Assembly (NCBI GenBank): GCA_963576725.1
Contig: OY755242.1
Coordinates: 3,815,093 to 3,879,092, forward strand
DNA: 64,000 nucleotides
From: Azorinus chamasolen
Lineage: Eukaryota > Mollusca > Bivalvia > Cardiida > Solecurtidae
Direction of reading: 5' to 3'
Under the pieces are notes generated by a model, which saw only the letters and a program-made list of their open reading frames with translations, made no database searches and was not told the DNA's origin. Below are positions 54,449 to 63,648 of this stretch, piece after piece. Made by a program: the position numbers and the translations under genes. The first letter of the stretch is position 1. Each line of letters starts with the position of its first letter.

Positions 54449-55465
54449 GTTATAATTGATATATTGAACGCGATAGATAGACCTTGAAAAAAAGAAACAC
54501 GTTCAAGCCGAGTTCCTTGATTCATAAACAGTCTAGCGGGGTTCGGACCTCCAAAACTGACATATTTTAAATGTTCACATTTAAACCATGAGCTGGAGCA
54601 ATGATGTAAGAAGAAAAGTTAATCGACATTATGCAACCGTTGCTACCCGGTGGCTTTGCGATTTGGCTGATCCGACCAAATCCTACTAGGTTCCTTTTTA
54701 GCAATATCGGAAGTGAGATATTTAGAGGTTTACATTTCAAATCATCTGACAATTTAGCTATTTGCTATTGTTCAGATGTTATACATTTCAACCATTTCCC
54801 CATGGCTTATTTTAAATTTTAGGACAGGTAGTTGCCCAAAGAAAGCTTAAAGTAAAGCAAAATAACTCCTTTAGAAGCGTCCTGTTTTATTTCCCGACTG
54901 TTTTAAGCATGCACTTGTCAGGCTGCAGAAAAAATACAACAAAATTGCCTCTTAAATCTCTTAACAGGACACGGTAAATGCATATAATTGTCTCTGTGAA
55001 GAATAAGTAAATACGCTTTGACAAATTTACCATTTGCAAACACTTTGGATCCAGATCAGACATCGCACAACGTGGCGTCTGATCTAGATCTAGATCCAAA
55101 TTGTAGGCATTCATATTCAAGTTTTCTACAGTTTAAAAAGCATAAATCTTATATATTTGAAGCAGGCGGCATTTCAGCATACAATCAGAGCAAATACTTT
55201 TCAAGAAATGAAAACGCCTTGGTTACAACCGATCGTGCGACAACCCTAGGGGATATCTATGACAAAACAACGCCAAGGAATGCACGGGTCACGTAAGTTC
55301 GTCTTACGCAATTTGGAACCTGCTGACAAAGACGCAAAAGTGTCGTGCAATCGAAGCAAGTAACACGCAAGTCAAAAACGTGTTATTTCTGCTCTTCCCA
55401 GTCTTTCCATTTGATGGAATTCTTCTTCAACTGTATCTATATAACTGAGTTAACGTTTCTGTAAC

Positions 55466-55540
55466 ATTGGAAACTCGAACCCAGGGCCTTTGGCTTAACA
55501 TGCAAATGCTCTACCGACTTAGCTATCAAGCTGTGCAGTC
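55466..55540 (-). repeat. tRNA-like sequence in right arm
   Basis: Reverse-strand counterpart of 21552-21627: GGAAACTCGAACCCAGGGCC, then GGCTTAACATGCAAATGCTC and TACCGACTTAGCTATCAAGC. Confidence 0.5.
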
Positions 55541-55704
55541 TAAGCCTATCAACAATTTCATAACAATCTCTACCTGGTTACACTCATCCCATCCATACAA
55601 TAATTCTTACTCAACGAACAAGCCACGGGTTTTTCAATAAATTACATTTGTTTTTCATTTAAATCACACTGCGGGTTATTTAGGTTGGGCACCAATCATA
55701 ACGT

Positions 55705-55767
55705 GGTGAAAACGGGACTCGAACCCAGGGCCTTTATCTTACCAATTGAGCTATTACGCCATGGCCT
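55705..55767 (-). repeat. tRNA-derived sequence in right arm
   Basis: Reverse-strand counterpart of 21321-21383, again lacking an anticodon arm. Confidence 0.5.
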
Positions 55768-57522
55768 CACGATTTCAGAGAAGATTTTTAAGCCACGCAT
55801 ACCTGACCTAATGTTTGCGTCGCGCAATTCAAACATTCGTCACTGACGTTCATTACATAAAAATTGTAATCATTAAGTTGTTGTGCATGAAATTGGTCGT
55901 CGTGCGTACTTACGGGTTGTTTGCGCTCTCGAAATTTCGGAAAAGGGCTTGCAATGCCCGTGAGTTGTTTAGAAGTTTTGTCGTAGATTTCCCGTAGAGT
56001 AGTCGTCTGACCGGTTGTGACCGAAGCTTTTAACGAAGCATAGTTGTGTGTGACGATCCTATTCTAAATCTGTTTCAATGTTAGATAAATGGCATGGAAC
56101 CACGATCTAGTAACGCAAATTTTAAGTTGCGAATATGCATTATTAAGTTGCTTCAAAGAAATGCAGAACGGACCTCAAAATTGTACTCATTCTGTTTTCA
56201 CCTTCGTGCTACCATGTCTTTGTGGTTTTTGTTTTTGTTAGGAATAAAATGGAAAAGTTGATTGCCATATTGCATGTAACTCTGGAAAAAGTTTTGAAGA
56301 CCAGTGTACCAAAATCAAGATCAAGATTACTAAATATCATATGTTATATTTATCTATAGACAGGCTACGATGTAAAATACGCGTATTAGCTTTAGATCAG
56401 TATTACCATGTTAATTATTTACATAGTATGATGTTAAGGGCGCAGGTCTCATAATAATTGTGTCGTGTGCCACTACACAAATTGTTTGAGATACAATACT
56501 TGGGTAACCGTCTCGATCGGCCGTCGGGTTTTCCTTCAACCATTGATTTATTAATTAATCATATGTAGAGTTTAAAACTTTCTTGTCGTAGTGTTTAAGA
56601 ACTTGATGTCGTTTTAATAGTATATCTGTCATAACCTGATAGTGCCTGCTTGAGAAAAGTAAAAGTGCTGCTTCGTTGAAGTGTCATGTCTCTTAGATGT
56701 GATCGACAAGACTCTTAAGATCGTTTGAACAAGGGAAACATTGTTTGCGCATACTGTCTGGTCCCATTTCTGTAACCGACGAGATGAGATAAATATGAAT
56801 CCAATCATAAGGGTTCGTGGGAGTATGTCATCTCAATACTTTACATATTGATACATGTTCAAAGAAGACAACATTATGTTACAAGACTCTCCAACTAGTT
56901 TATTAATTATACACAGCATAACACCTTTGCACAGTTCTTTCACAAATGAAGCATTTAAGTCACCTTTTATGTAAAGACATGAATATACTTGAGAGGGGAT
57001 GCTGTTCAGTTAAATAATTTTTACATGCACAATCATATATAGTATTCTTTTTATAAAAAAACAGTCTGAAAACGGAGTGTTTCGTCGGATCAAACTATAA
57101 TGTAGCGCAAAGATATGGGGCATATATGTGCAAACATTTTGAACCAGTCTGATGACATCAGGTGTGGGGTATATATAGGCACTACGGGGTATATATAGGC
57201 ACTAAGATATGAGCCAGTCTACCGGAAGAACCCGGAAAATGGCGGATATATACGGAAATGAGCCAAGAGCAAATGGAGACAACTCAAACAAATTTTCTAT
57301 ATAAAACCGTGTTGTGGATATCAAGTTTATAAGCTTTAAAACACCATTTTCTACATGTAAAAACGTTCAATTCTGGCGGGGTACTGTATAGGCCCCGTCT
57401 CCTATGTATGCCCCACAGAAAAGTTTTCATATCGAGAATATTCTCACAACCGGGCCAAAGTCTTTATATATATATATACGTAGAGTATTACGTGGTCATC
57501 TGTGAATGTATATATATCTCAA

Positions 57523-57525
<3 letters not shown>

Positions 57526-57587
<62 letters not shown>
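57526..57587. repeat. (TA)n microsatellite
   Basis: About 60 bases of TA, just outside the right arm. 57469-57525 is also TA-rich. Confidence 0.97.
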
Positions 57588-57589
<2 letters not shown>

Positions 57590-57730
57590 CATACAGTCAT
57601 ACAGTCAACTCAGCTGTCTAGTCTAGATCTTCACTGTTTACATAGCTATCAAAAAGTAGTACTCTATTCGAGGGAAAGTGGTAATACTTTGTTCTAGAAC
57701 AAGTAATTACGAGTGGCAATGTTAAACTAC

Positions 57731-58868
57731 GAAAGACCGGCGGTGACTTTTCCACTTCAAATTTCACACAATACAATTAATGATTTCACGAATTCACAAT
57801 TTCACGATTTCACAATTTCACGATTTCATGATTTCACGATTTCACGATTTCACTTCAAAATTTCAAAATTTCATGATTTCATGATTTCACGATTTCACTT
57901 CAAAATTTCACAATTTCACGATTTCACTATTTCACAATTTCTCGATTTCGCAATTTCAACTTCATGTAAAATATTTTAGTCACGTGACACGCTTGACGTA
58001 AATAAGGCAACAGAGTGGCTCTCACCCTTGAAATCAGTTTGGCGATTGGAGATCCATAAATACACGTTTCTACGCCTTTGCAAACAGGGTAGATCCAGAT
58101 CAGACGACTCCTATAGGATTTCATCTTAATTAAAATCCATGATGTCATTATTTCTTACAGTTTATTATTAATTAAATTCTCCTCCAATACTGTGTCATGC
58201 AAACATAAGACAATGAGTTAACATAATAAACACATGATTGGCAATTCTCATTCATGAATATTCATGGAGGAAAGGGTTAAACAATCTTGATGGTGGACCA
58301 TGAGCACAAGCTACATGCCAAATATGAAGGTTCTCGGCCCTACAGTTATGGAAGGGAAGATTATCATAGTTTTCCGCCGTTTCTTTCATAGTGGCTTTTA
58401 CTCCAACACTGTGATTTTTCCCGCGTCTTGATGATGTCATAACAAATAAAATGGGCAAATTGAAATAATGAAATAGTGAAATTGTGAAATCGTGAAATTT
58501 TGAGGTGAAATCGTGAAATCGTAAAATTGGGAAATCGTGAAATTGTGAAATTTCGAAGAGAAATCGTGAAATCGTGAAATTGTGAAATTGTGATATAGTG
58601 AAATTGTGAAATTGTGAATTGTGAAATTTTGAAGTGAAACTGTGAAATCGTGAAATTGTGAAATCGTGAAATTTTGAAGTGAAATCGTGAAATTGTGAAA
58701 TCATGAAATCGTGAAATCATGAAATTTTGAAGTGAAATCGTGGAATCGTGAAATTGTGAAATCATGAAATCGTGAAATTTTGAAGTGAAATCGTAAAATT
58801 GTGAAATCGTGAAATCATGAATTGCTTTGTGTGAAATCGTGAAATGGAAATATCACCGCCGGTCCTTC
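57731..58868. mobile_element. Inverted-repeat element with TTTCACGA subterminal arrays
   Basis: Termini GAAAGACCGGCGGTGACTTT and GAAGGACCGGCGGTGATATT (right, reverse strand) match. Inside each end is a long array of TTTCACGAT/TTTCACAAT octamer-nonamer repeats (about 57755-57955 on plus, 58460-58855 as the complement). The middle (57970-58450) has a half family 2 MITE ending GGAAAGGGTTAA at 58279 and unassigned sequence. It is probably a non-autonomous DNA transposon of unknown superfamily, since no target duplication was identified. Long open frames of F/S/H/D/I residues are repeat artefacts. Confidence 0.7.
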
Positions 58869-58981
58869 GCATTAAACCGTTATCTTTCATTCATAAATGC
58901 GGCTGACGATATTAAGGTGTTCAGTGAAATATCCATTAAATGGTCCAAACAGTATAATTTCAATGGGTATGACAGTTTAAA

Positions 58982-59403
58982 AAACAAATCGTGTTATTTA
59001 TTAACAAATTACCTTTGACTGTGTTTCCAAATGCGTTAAAATTGGGATTTGGAAGTAAATGGTCAAAACCAAGGGCTATTAAGACATATAGCGGTTCTGA
59101 GCTGACTTTGTCATATATATACATGTAAATATTTGTACTGACACACTCGATGTAGTGCATTTTTGTATACCAGAAAAAAATATGGTGTCTATGAGCCATG
59201 CTCACCACTAAAAGCATAGCTGCACTACTATGACACAAATCTACCGCAGTGCTGTTTAAACCAATCTCACTCAAAATCGTCCAAACAAAAGGACAATATC
59301 TGACACCATAACTTAAAACAATAGTAAGAAACGGCATAACGTCACACAACGCCTTACTTAAAGTATTGTAAAGGCTGGGCCTAGGCACTTCGACACTGAA
59401 TTG
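58982..59403 (-). CDS. Unrecognised open frame, possible 3' exon
   Basis: On the minus strand a frame of about 140 residues follows a plausible acceptor (CTACCCAATTCAG near 59395) and runs to a stop at 58960. It encodes SLYNTLSKALCDVMPFLTIV, then SYGVRYCPFVWTILSEIG and DLCHSSAAMLLVVSMAHRHH, with two hydrophobic stretches that could be membrane segments. A 7TM-receptor C-terminal exon is one possibility, but no family signature is visible. It abuts the dispersed element at 59462. It may equally be chance. Confidence 0.25.
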
Positions 59404-59461
59404 GGTAGTTTGGTGATTATGACACCGCGACAATGAACAGGTCACGTATCGCCAACAAAAG

Positions 59462-59841
59462 TACAAAAATGAGTCATGCAGGAAACACCACATACAGAAC
59501 AAACACTCGCCCGAACAGCAACACAAGGAAACAGCAAATGCACATAACTAGAAAAAACAACAAGAGACGAACAAAGACAAAACAAACATACAATAGGAGG
59601 AAGATGGAAGTACCGCCTTGGAACGGTCAGTGACAAAAGTCACTGGGGTGTTAAACCGGTTTATGGGCGCCCAACCTCACTCTTATTCCATCCCCACCCT
59701 AAAAGACAAACAGTGTAAATAAACGTATCCCCTCTCCGACTAATCTACAACAACCGCGACGGCAAATACAATGGTAAAGTGCATGTATAACGAAAAAACA
59801 TTTAATTGAACATACTGTATCCACCTATCGCTAGTGTACTC
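59462..59841 (+). mobile_element. Dispersed 380-bp element, second copy
   Basis: Near-identical to 28472-28850 along its whole length (same start TACAAAAATGAGTCATGCAG and end AGTGTACTC). The flanks here are AAAG and AATG, so a duplication is not evident. Confidence 0.8.
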
Positions 59842-59965
59842 AATGATTGAGCTGCAAACAGAGTAACTGTAGAAAAGTAATAAAGGGTACGACAAAAATG
59901 AAATAGTACAGATATCCGACGTTCTCCTTCCATTTCTGGATTTAAGAGGTCGCCTTCATAGAGTA

Positions 59966-60295
59966 CTAAACCTTTCTTGTCGTCGTACATGCAAAGAGGC
60001 CAGCGTGATTGCCAACTGTAAAAGGGTTCACAACCAAACATGCAGTATGTTGTAGTACTACAGGATCATATCCCTTTTTAATGAATTGTTTAACACATTT
60101 GATGAACAAAGTGAGAAAATGGGTATGTCCAATAATTTTACGAAGTTTGTAAATCACATCACCATAAATTTCAGGATGTGAAATACCGTGTCGCAGAAGC
60201 ACCTTGAGATTACATTGGTACTTGCCAATAAGCGAGAGAAAATATAAAGGATTGCACACACTCCGAGTCACAGCAAATGAAGTGTACACGAGCAC
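59966..60295 (-). pseudogene. Fragment of a repeat-encoded conserved protein, plus diverged copy at 60645-60865
   Basis: Minus-strand frame LLRHGISHPEIYGDVIYKLR, then FIKKGYDPVVLQHTACLVVN, PFTVGNHAGLFACT. A second, more decayed copy of the same nucleotide region (GTTTGTAAATCACATCGATA.. AAATGCCTTGTCACAGGAGC) is at 60645-60865. Both lie next to copies of the 380-bp element, so the two may be parts of one larger mobile family. The protein looks like real coding sequence of repeats in marine invertebrates, but I cannot name the family. Confidence 0.4.
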
Positions 60296-60445
60296 TCACA
60301 TATAACACATACACATACACGCGCACACTTACACACATGCACACGCCCCACCACTTACACATACGCTCGCACACACGTACACCCCCATACACACACACAC
60401 GCATGCACACACGCATGCACACAGACGCCCATACACACATACTAT
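60290..60445. repeat. CA/CG-rich simple repeat
   Basis: Irregular ACACATAC, ACACGCATGC and similar units. Reading frames through it are artefacts. Confidence 0.9.
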
Positions 60446-61230
60446 GCACACATTTACGTATATGTTCCAACGGATGAAAGATACAAATGGATGAAGACAG
60501 GAGTAAAACTCACAATGGGGTTTAAACCGTAGTAAGGGAATGCGTCCAACTTCACACATATCATATCTTCACCCAATCAGATGAACAGTGTAAATATAGT
60601 CCACGCCCGACGGCTTCACAACAAAAGTGATACTGTGACAAGATCGACGACGAAACATGCAGTGCGTGGCAATATCATTTGATTTTAATCTCTCTTTTCG
60701 GAATTGATTAATGCGATTACTGAACAAACTTTGAAAATGACTGTTTCAAACTATTTTACAGAGTTTGTAAATCACATCGATATACATTACAAGGTGCGAA
60801 ATGCCTTGTCACAGGAGCAACTTTAAATTAGAGTTGTATTTGCAAATGAGCGTGAGATTTAGAGAATATTTTACAAAGCTTGTCATAACTGTATCCCGAC
60901 GTTTTTCAGTAATAACAACATTGCAAATATTGAAATCCCAACAGTCAAACTATTTAAAAATGGCGAGGGTGGGGTGTTCATTGTATTACGGCAAGGGAGT
61001 CACTTTTCTGTAACGTTAAGACTGGGGTCGCTATATTTCAATACACCGACACTATAACATTGGATTGGTTATTTGGGGTAATTTCTCACCTGTTTTGAAA
61101 ATTAAACGAAAACAATCGTAGGGTTTATATTAAGCAGTAACATGAGATTAATTTAATTGATCCATCAATGAAGTCTATTTCTTGAAAGTATTATATATAT
61201 TTGCTGTAAAATCAGTTTGACTCGATAGAT

Positions 61231-61484
61231 CTAGGCACAGTTTCTGACATAATTGTCAGAAATCGCAATATATTTCCAGTCAGCAGGAACGTCCACCATC
61301 CTTTTTACGTTGTACCAACAGTAATTTTCGTCGCGCCAATAGTCTACGCTGAAACACAGAAATGTTTTGTTGTGTGAACAGGTGAAGAGACAGTCGCTCA
61401 ATAGTCCAGAAATCGATGCATGGTCATGCCCAAATAATATGTGGTAAGGGTATCTTTGGAAGGTCAAGCCGTAGGTGGTACACT
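61231..61484 (-). CDS. Probable terminal exon with PAN/apple-like domain
   Basis: A clean acceptor (TTTGCTTCAG|AGTGTACC, minus strand) opens an 84-residue terminal exon ending ..YVRNCA-stop at 61231. It holds a Cys pattern C-x(n)-LSDCLFTCSHNKTFLCFSVDYW-type (LSDCLFTC, FLCFSVDY, ENYCWY) and a final Cys. FxCxSxxY followed by a Cys about eight residues on is the core of PAN/apple modules, which bind proteins or sugars in extracellular proteins. A possible signal-peptide-like segment (MYICARTIFVSLGLL) lies upstream at about 61640-61693, but no donor was verified. No other exons of this gene are recognised. Confidence 0.5.
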
Positions 61485-61519
61485 CTGAAGCAAACATTAC
61501 AATAATGCATTATGTACAA

Positions 61520-61629
61520 ACATAGGAAATGAATGTCAGGCAGAACCCGGAAGAACCCGGAAAATGGCGGATATATACGGACATGAGTCAAGAGCAAATG
61601 GAGACATAGGAAATGAATGTCAGGCAGAA
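61520..61629. mobile_element. 58-bp insertion flanked by a 26-bp direct repeat
   Basis: ACATAGGAAATGAATGTCAG + GCAGAA occurs at 61520-61545 and 61604-61629. Between them lies GGAAGAACCCGGAAAATGGC.. GAGCAAATGGAG, a copy of sequence near the outer ends of the giant inverted-repeat arms (about 57212-57280 and 19803-19862). Confidence 0.7.
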
Positions 61630-61742
61630 GATGAAAAACAAAAAGGCATAGCAGTCCTAGAGATACAAATATAGTTCTTGCGCATATATACACTACCTAC
61701 AATTACGAAAACACAATCACATGAAATGGACACATATTCATA

Positions 61743-62137
61743 CAGTAAACCCCTTCTAATACGACCACTTTGTGAATAAACAAAGTTGCCTCTAAAAGCA
61801 GGTGGTTGATTAACCCTTTCGCTGACAATGCCGGATCTGTGATTACCTATGCAAACTGTTTGGATCCACTCGGCGTTTCGTCAGGATCCAAGCTGTTACT
61901 GTTACTATGTTTTTAAAACAAAAATGAAGAAAATCAAAAGAATGAAAATTTGTAGCAGACGACAAAGTTAGCAGACGACAGACTTTGGCAGTGAAAGGGT
62001 TAATAAAGGACGAAAAGTATGTAGAAAGCTCATGCAGAAGCTTTCTGCATGAATTTCTTCCTGCATTAAGCTCCAATATGCCTTTAAGACCCAGAATTAG
62101 ACCTGTTTTTGGTGGTCGCATTATAGGGATTTTACTG
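61743..62137. mobile_element. TA-family hairpin MITE (T3) split by a TTAA MITE
   Basis: Ends CAGTAAACCCCTTCTAATAC and GTCGCATTATAGGGATTTTA..CTG with TA flanks. The core GGTGGTTGATTAA | TAAAGGACGAAAAG is interrupted exactly at its TTAA. Apex AGCTCATGCAGAAGCT. Confidence 0.85.
61810..62003. mobile_element. piggyBac-like MITE, TTAA family C, nested
   Basis: TTAACCCTTTCGCTGACAA and CTTTGGCAGTGAAAGGGTTAA (as inverse) bound 194 bp. The internal C hairpin GCAAACTGTTTGGATCC..ACTCGGCG..CAGGATCCAAGCTGTT is shortened. Target TTAA duplication is exact. Confidence 0.85.
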
Positions 62138-62307
62138 TATATACATACATCCCACATCACACCACATCACACACATCACACCCCACGTGCATACACTGTA
62201 TCAGCACTTGTGGAGCATTACTATGCAAGCCGGTTTTATTATCGATGCGTAGTGTTTAGACTGGGGATCTTGACGTATCAAGTTCGACCCCACACCCGAC
62301 GGGAATA

Positions 62308-63646
62308 CGAGGGGTGTTCCAAAAATAATGTCACTTGCATCGGTGCTCATATAGCGGAAGTGCTTTTGTTCATTTTAATTTGCTCTGCCCTTCAAAATAC
62401 TCTCCGCCAGCCAGAATACACCTTTTTAGCCGGTCAATCCATTTTTGGAAGCATTTTTCATACTCTTCAATGGGGACACCCATCAGACACTGATAAACAG
62501 CAGATCCAAGGGCATTTCTCGAATTGTATCTCCTTCCAGATAAATGATATTTAAGTTTTGGAAAGAGAAAATAGTCGCAGGGGGCCAAGTCTGGCGAATA
62601 CGGAGGGTGCGGAAGGACGGTAACCTTCTCTGACTCCAAAAAGTCAGTCACAATACGTGCCTTGTGAGCGGGTGCATTATCATGCAAAAGTCGGACATAC
62701 TTAAGTCCTGTTTTAGGGCGGCTACTTTTATAGTAGTTCTTCAATTTTCTCAGAACAACGTTTTTATAGAACTTGCCTGTAACCGTTCTGCCTTTTGGCA
62801 CCGGGATTTGAATAGCTGGACCCTTATTAGTGAAAAAAATAGCATACAAAACATTCTTTACCGTTCGTATTCGTTTGGCAATACTTGGGCGTCTGGCATT
62901 TTTAGTGGCCCATATTCGGTTGGAAACCTTCCGCTTTGGTTCAAAATAATACACCCAGGTCTCATCACCAGTGACTATATTATCAAAAGCCTTTTTACTA
63001 TATTTTGGGTACATTTTGAGAAGGTTTTTTTGCCATTGTTACACGCGTCTTCTTTTGCTCATCCGTTAACAAATGGGGTATCCATCTTGCATTTATCTTT
63101 CTAACTTTTAGGTGTTTCTTCAAAATTGCATGAACTCTTGCTAACGACAAGTTTGTCATTCGAGCCAATTGTCTTACGGTGAATCGAGCATCAGTTTTGA
63201 GGATATTTCGGATTTTTTTCTATGTTACCTTTGGTCGTAGTTGTTGCAGGACGACCTGGGCGAGCAGCATCTTTCAGTTGCTGCTGCCCAGCACCAAATT
63301 TAGCTACCCACCTACAAACAGTCCTGTGGGACATTGGCCCTCCCCATAAATGTCACACACCTCGCGGTGAATATCTACAGCCTTTATGCCGAGTAATGAC
63401 CTACCTTTTATATAGGCTCTAATTTCAAGAACATTTTCAGCTCGTTTTCCTGTCATTTTGTGTGTAGTCTAACGAAAAGCCTATGAAACGATGTACACTG
63501 TACCGAGGCAAGTAAACGTGTGGACGAGATATTTACCTGTGTCACGAGCCAGTGATCACTCAATCGACACGAGGTGGTTTTGTGCATGAATTGCACGATT
63601 TCCGCGAAATAAAGCACAGATGACATTATTTATGGAACACCCCTCG
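62308..63646 (-). mobile_element. mariner transposon, full length (1339 bp)
   Basis: Inverted ends CGAGGGGTGTTCCAAAAATA and CGAGGGGTGTTCCATAAATA (right, reverse strand) continue into ATGTCA, with TA on both sides (62306-62307 and 63647-63648). The length is typical for mariner. It encodes the broken transposase below. Confidence 0.93.
62370..63456 (-). pseudogene. mariner transposase, frameshifted
   Basis: The ATG at 63454-63456 opens MTGKRAENVLEIRAYI. The N-terminal helix-turn-helix region follows with a shift near 63330 (in CCCACAGG), another in the A run near 63220, and a third in the A run near 63030. The last 214 codons (62370-63014) are intact and carry the catalytic triad blocks VTGDETWVYYF, LLHDNAPAHKA and YSPDLAPCDYFLFPKL (DD34D spacing). 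Transposase cuts and pastes the element at TA. The three homopolymer-type frameshifts mean this copy is inactive unless they are assembly errors. Confidence 0.9.
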
Positions 63647-63648
63647 TA

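Larger units (their letters stand above)
51659..57468 (-). repeat. Right arm of giant inverted repeat (5.8 kb)
   Basis: Reverse-complement counterpart of 19617-25451, with matching order of tRNA-like units, hAT element, T-type core (54830-54910) and GGGGTATATATAGGC blocks (57165-57205). The outer edge stops where a TA-rich stretch begins. The inner edge stops at AATGACCAGAT|TTATACGATAAAG. Confidence 0.92.

Noticed and set aside
19617..57468. Polinton/Maverick element with long terminal repeats
   Set aside because: No polymerase, integrase, capsid or protease frame is visible between the arms. The enclosed gene is an ordinary spliced oxidase-like gene.
31634..57697. Tyr-Ile repeat frames at 31.6-32.0 kb and 57.4-57.7 kb
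   Set aside because: They come from (TA)n microsatellites.
57713..58765. Frames rich in Phe, His, Asp, Ser and Ile near 57.7 and 58.5 kb
   Set aside because: They are translations of TTTCACGA-type simple repeats.
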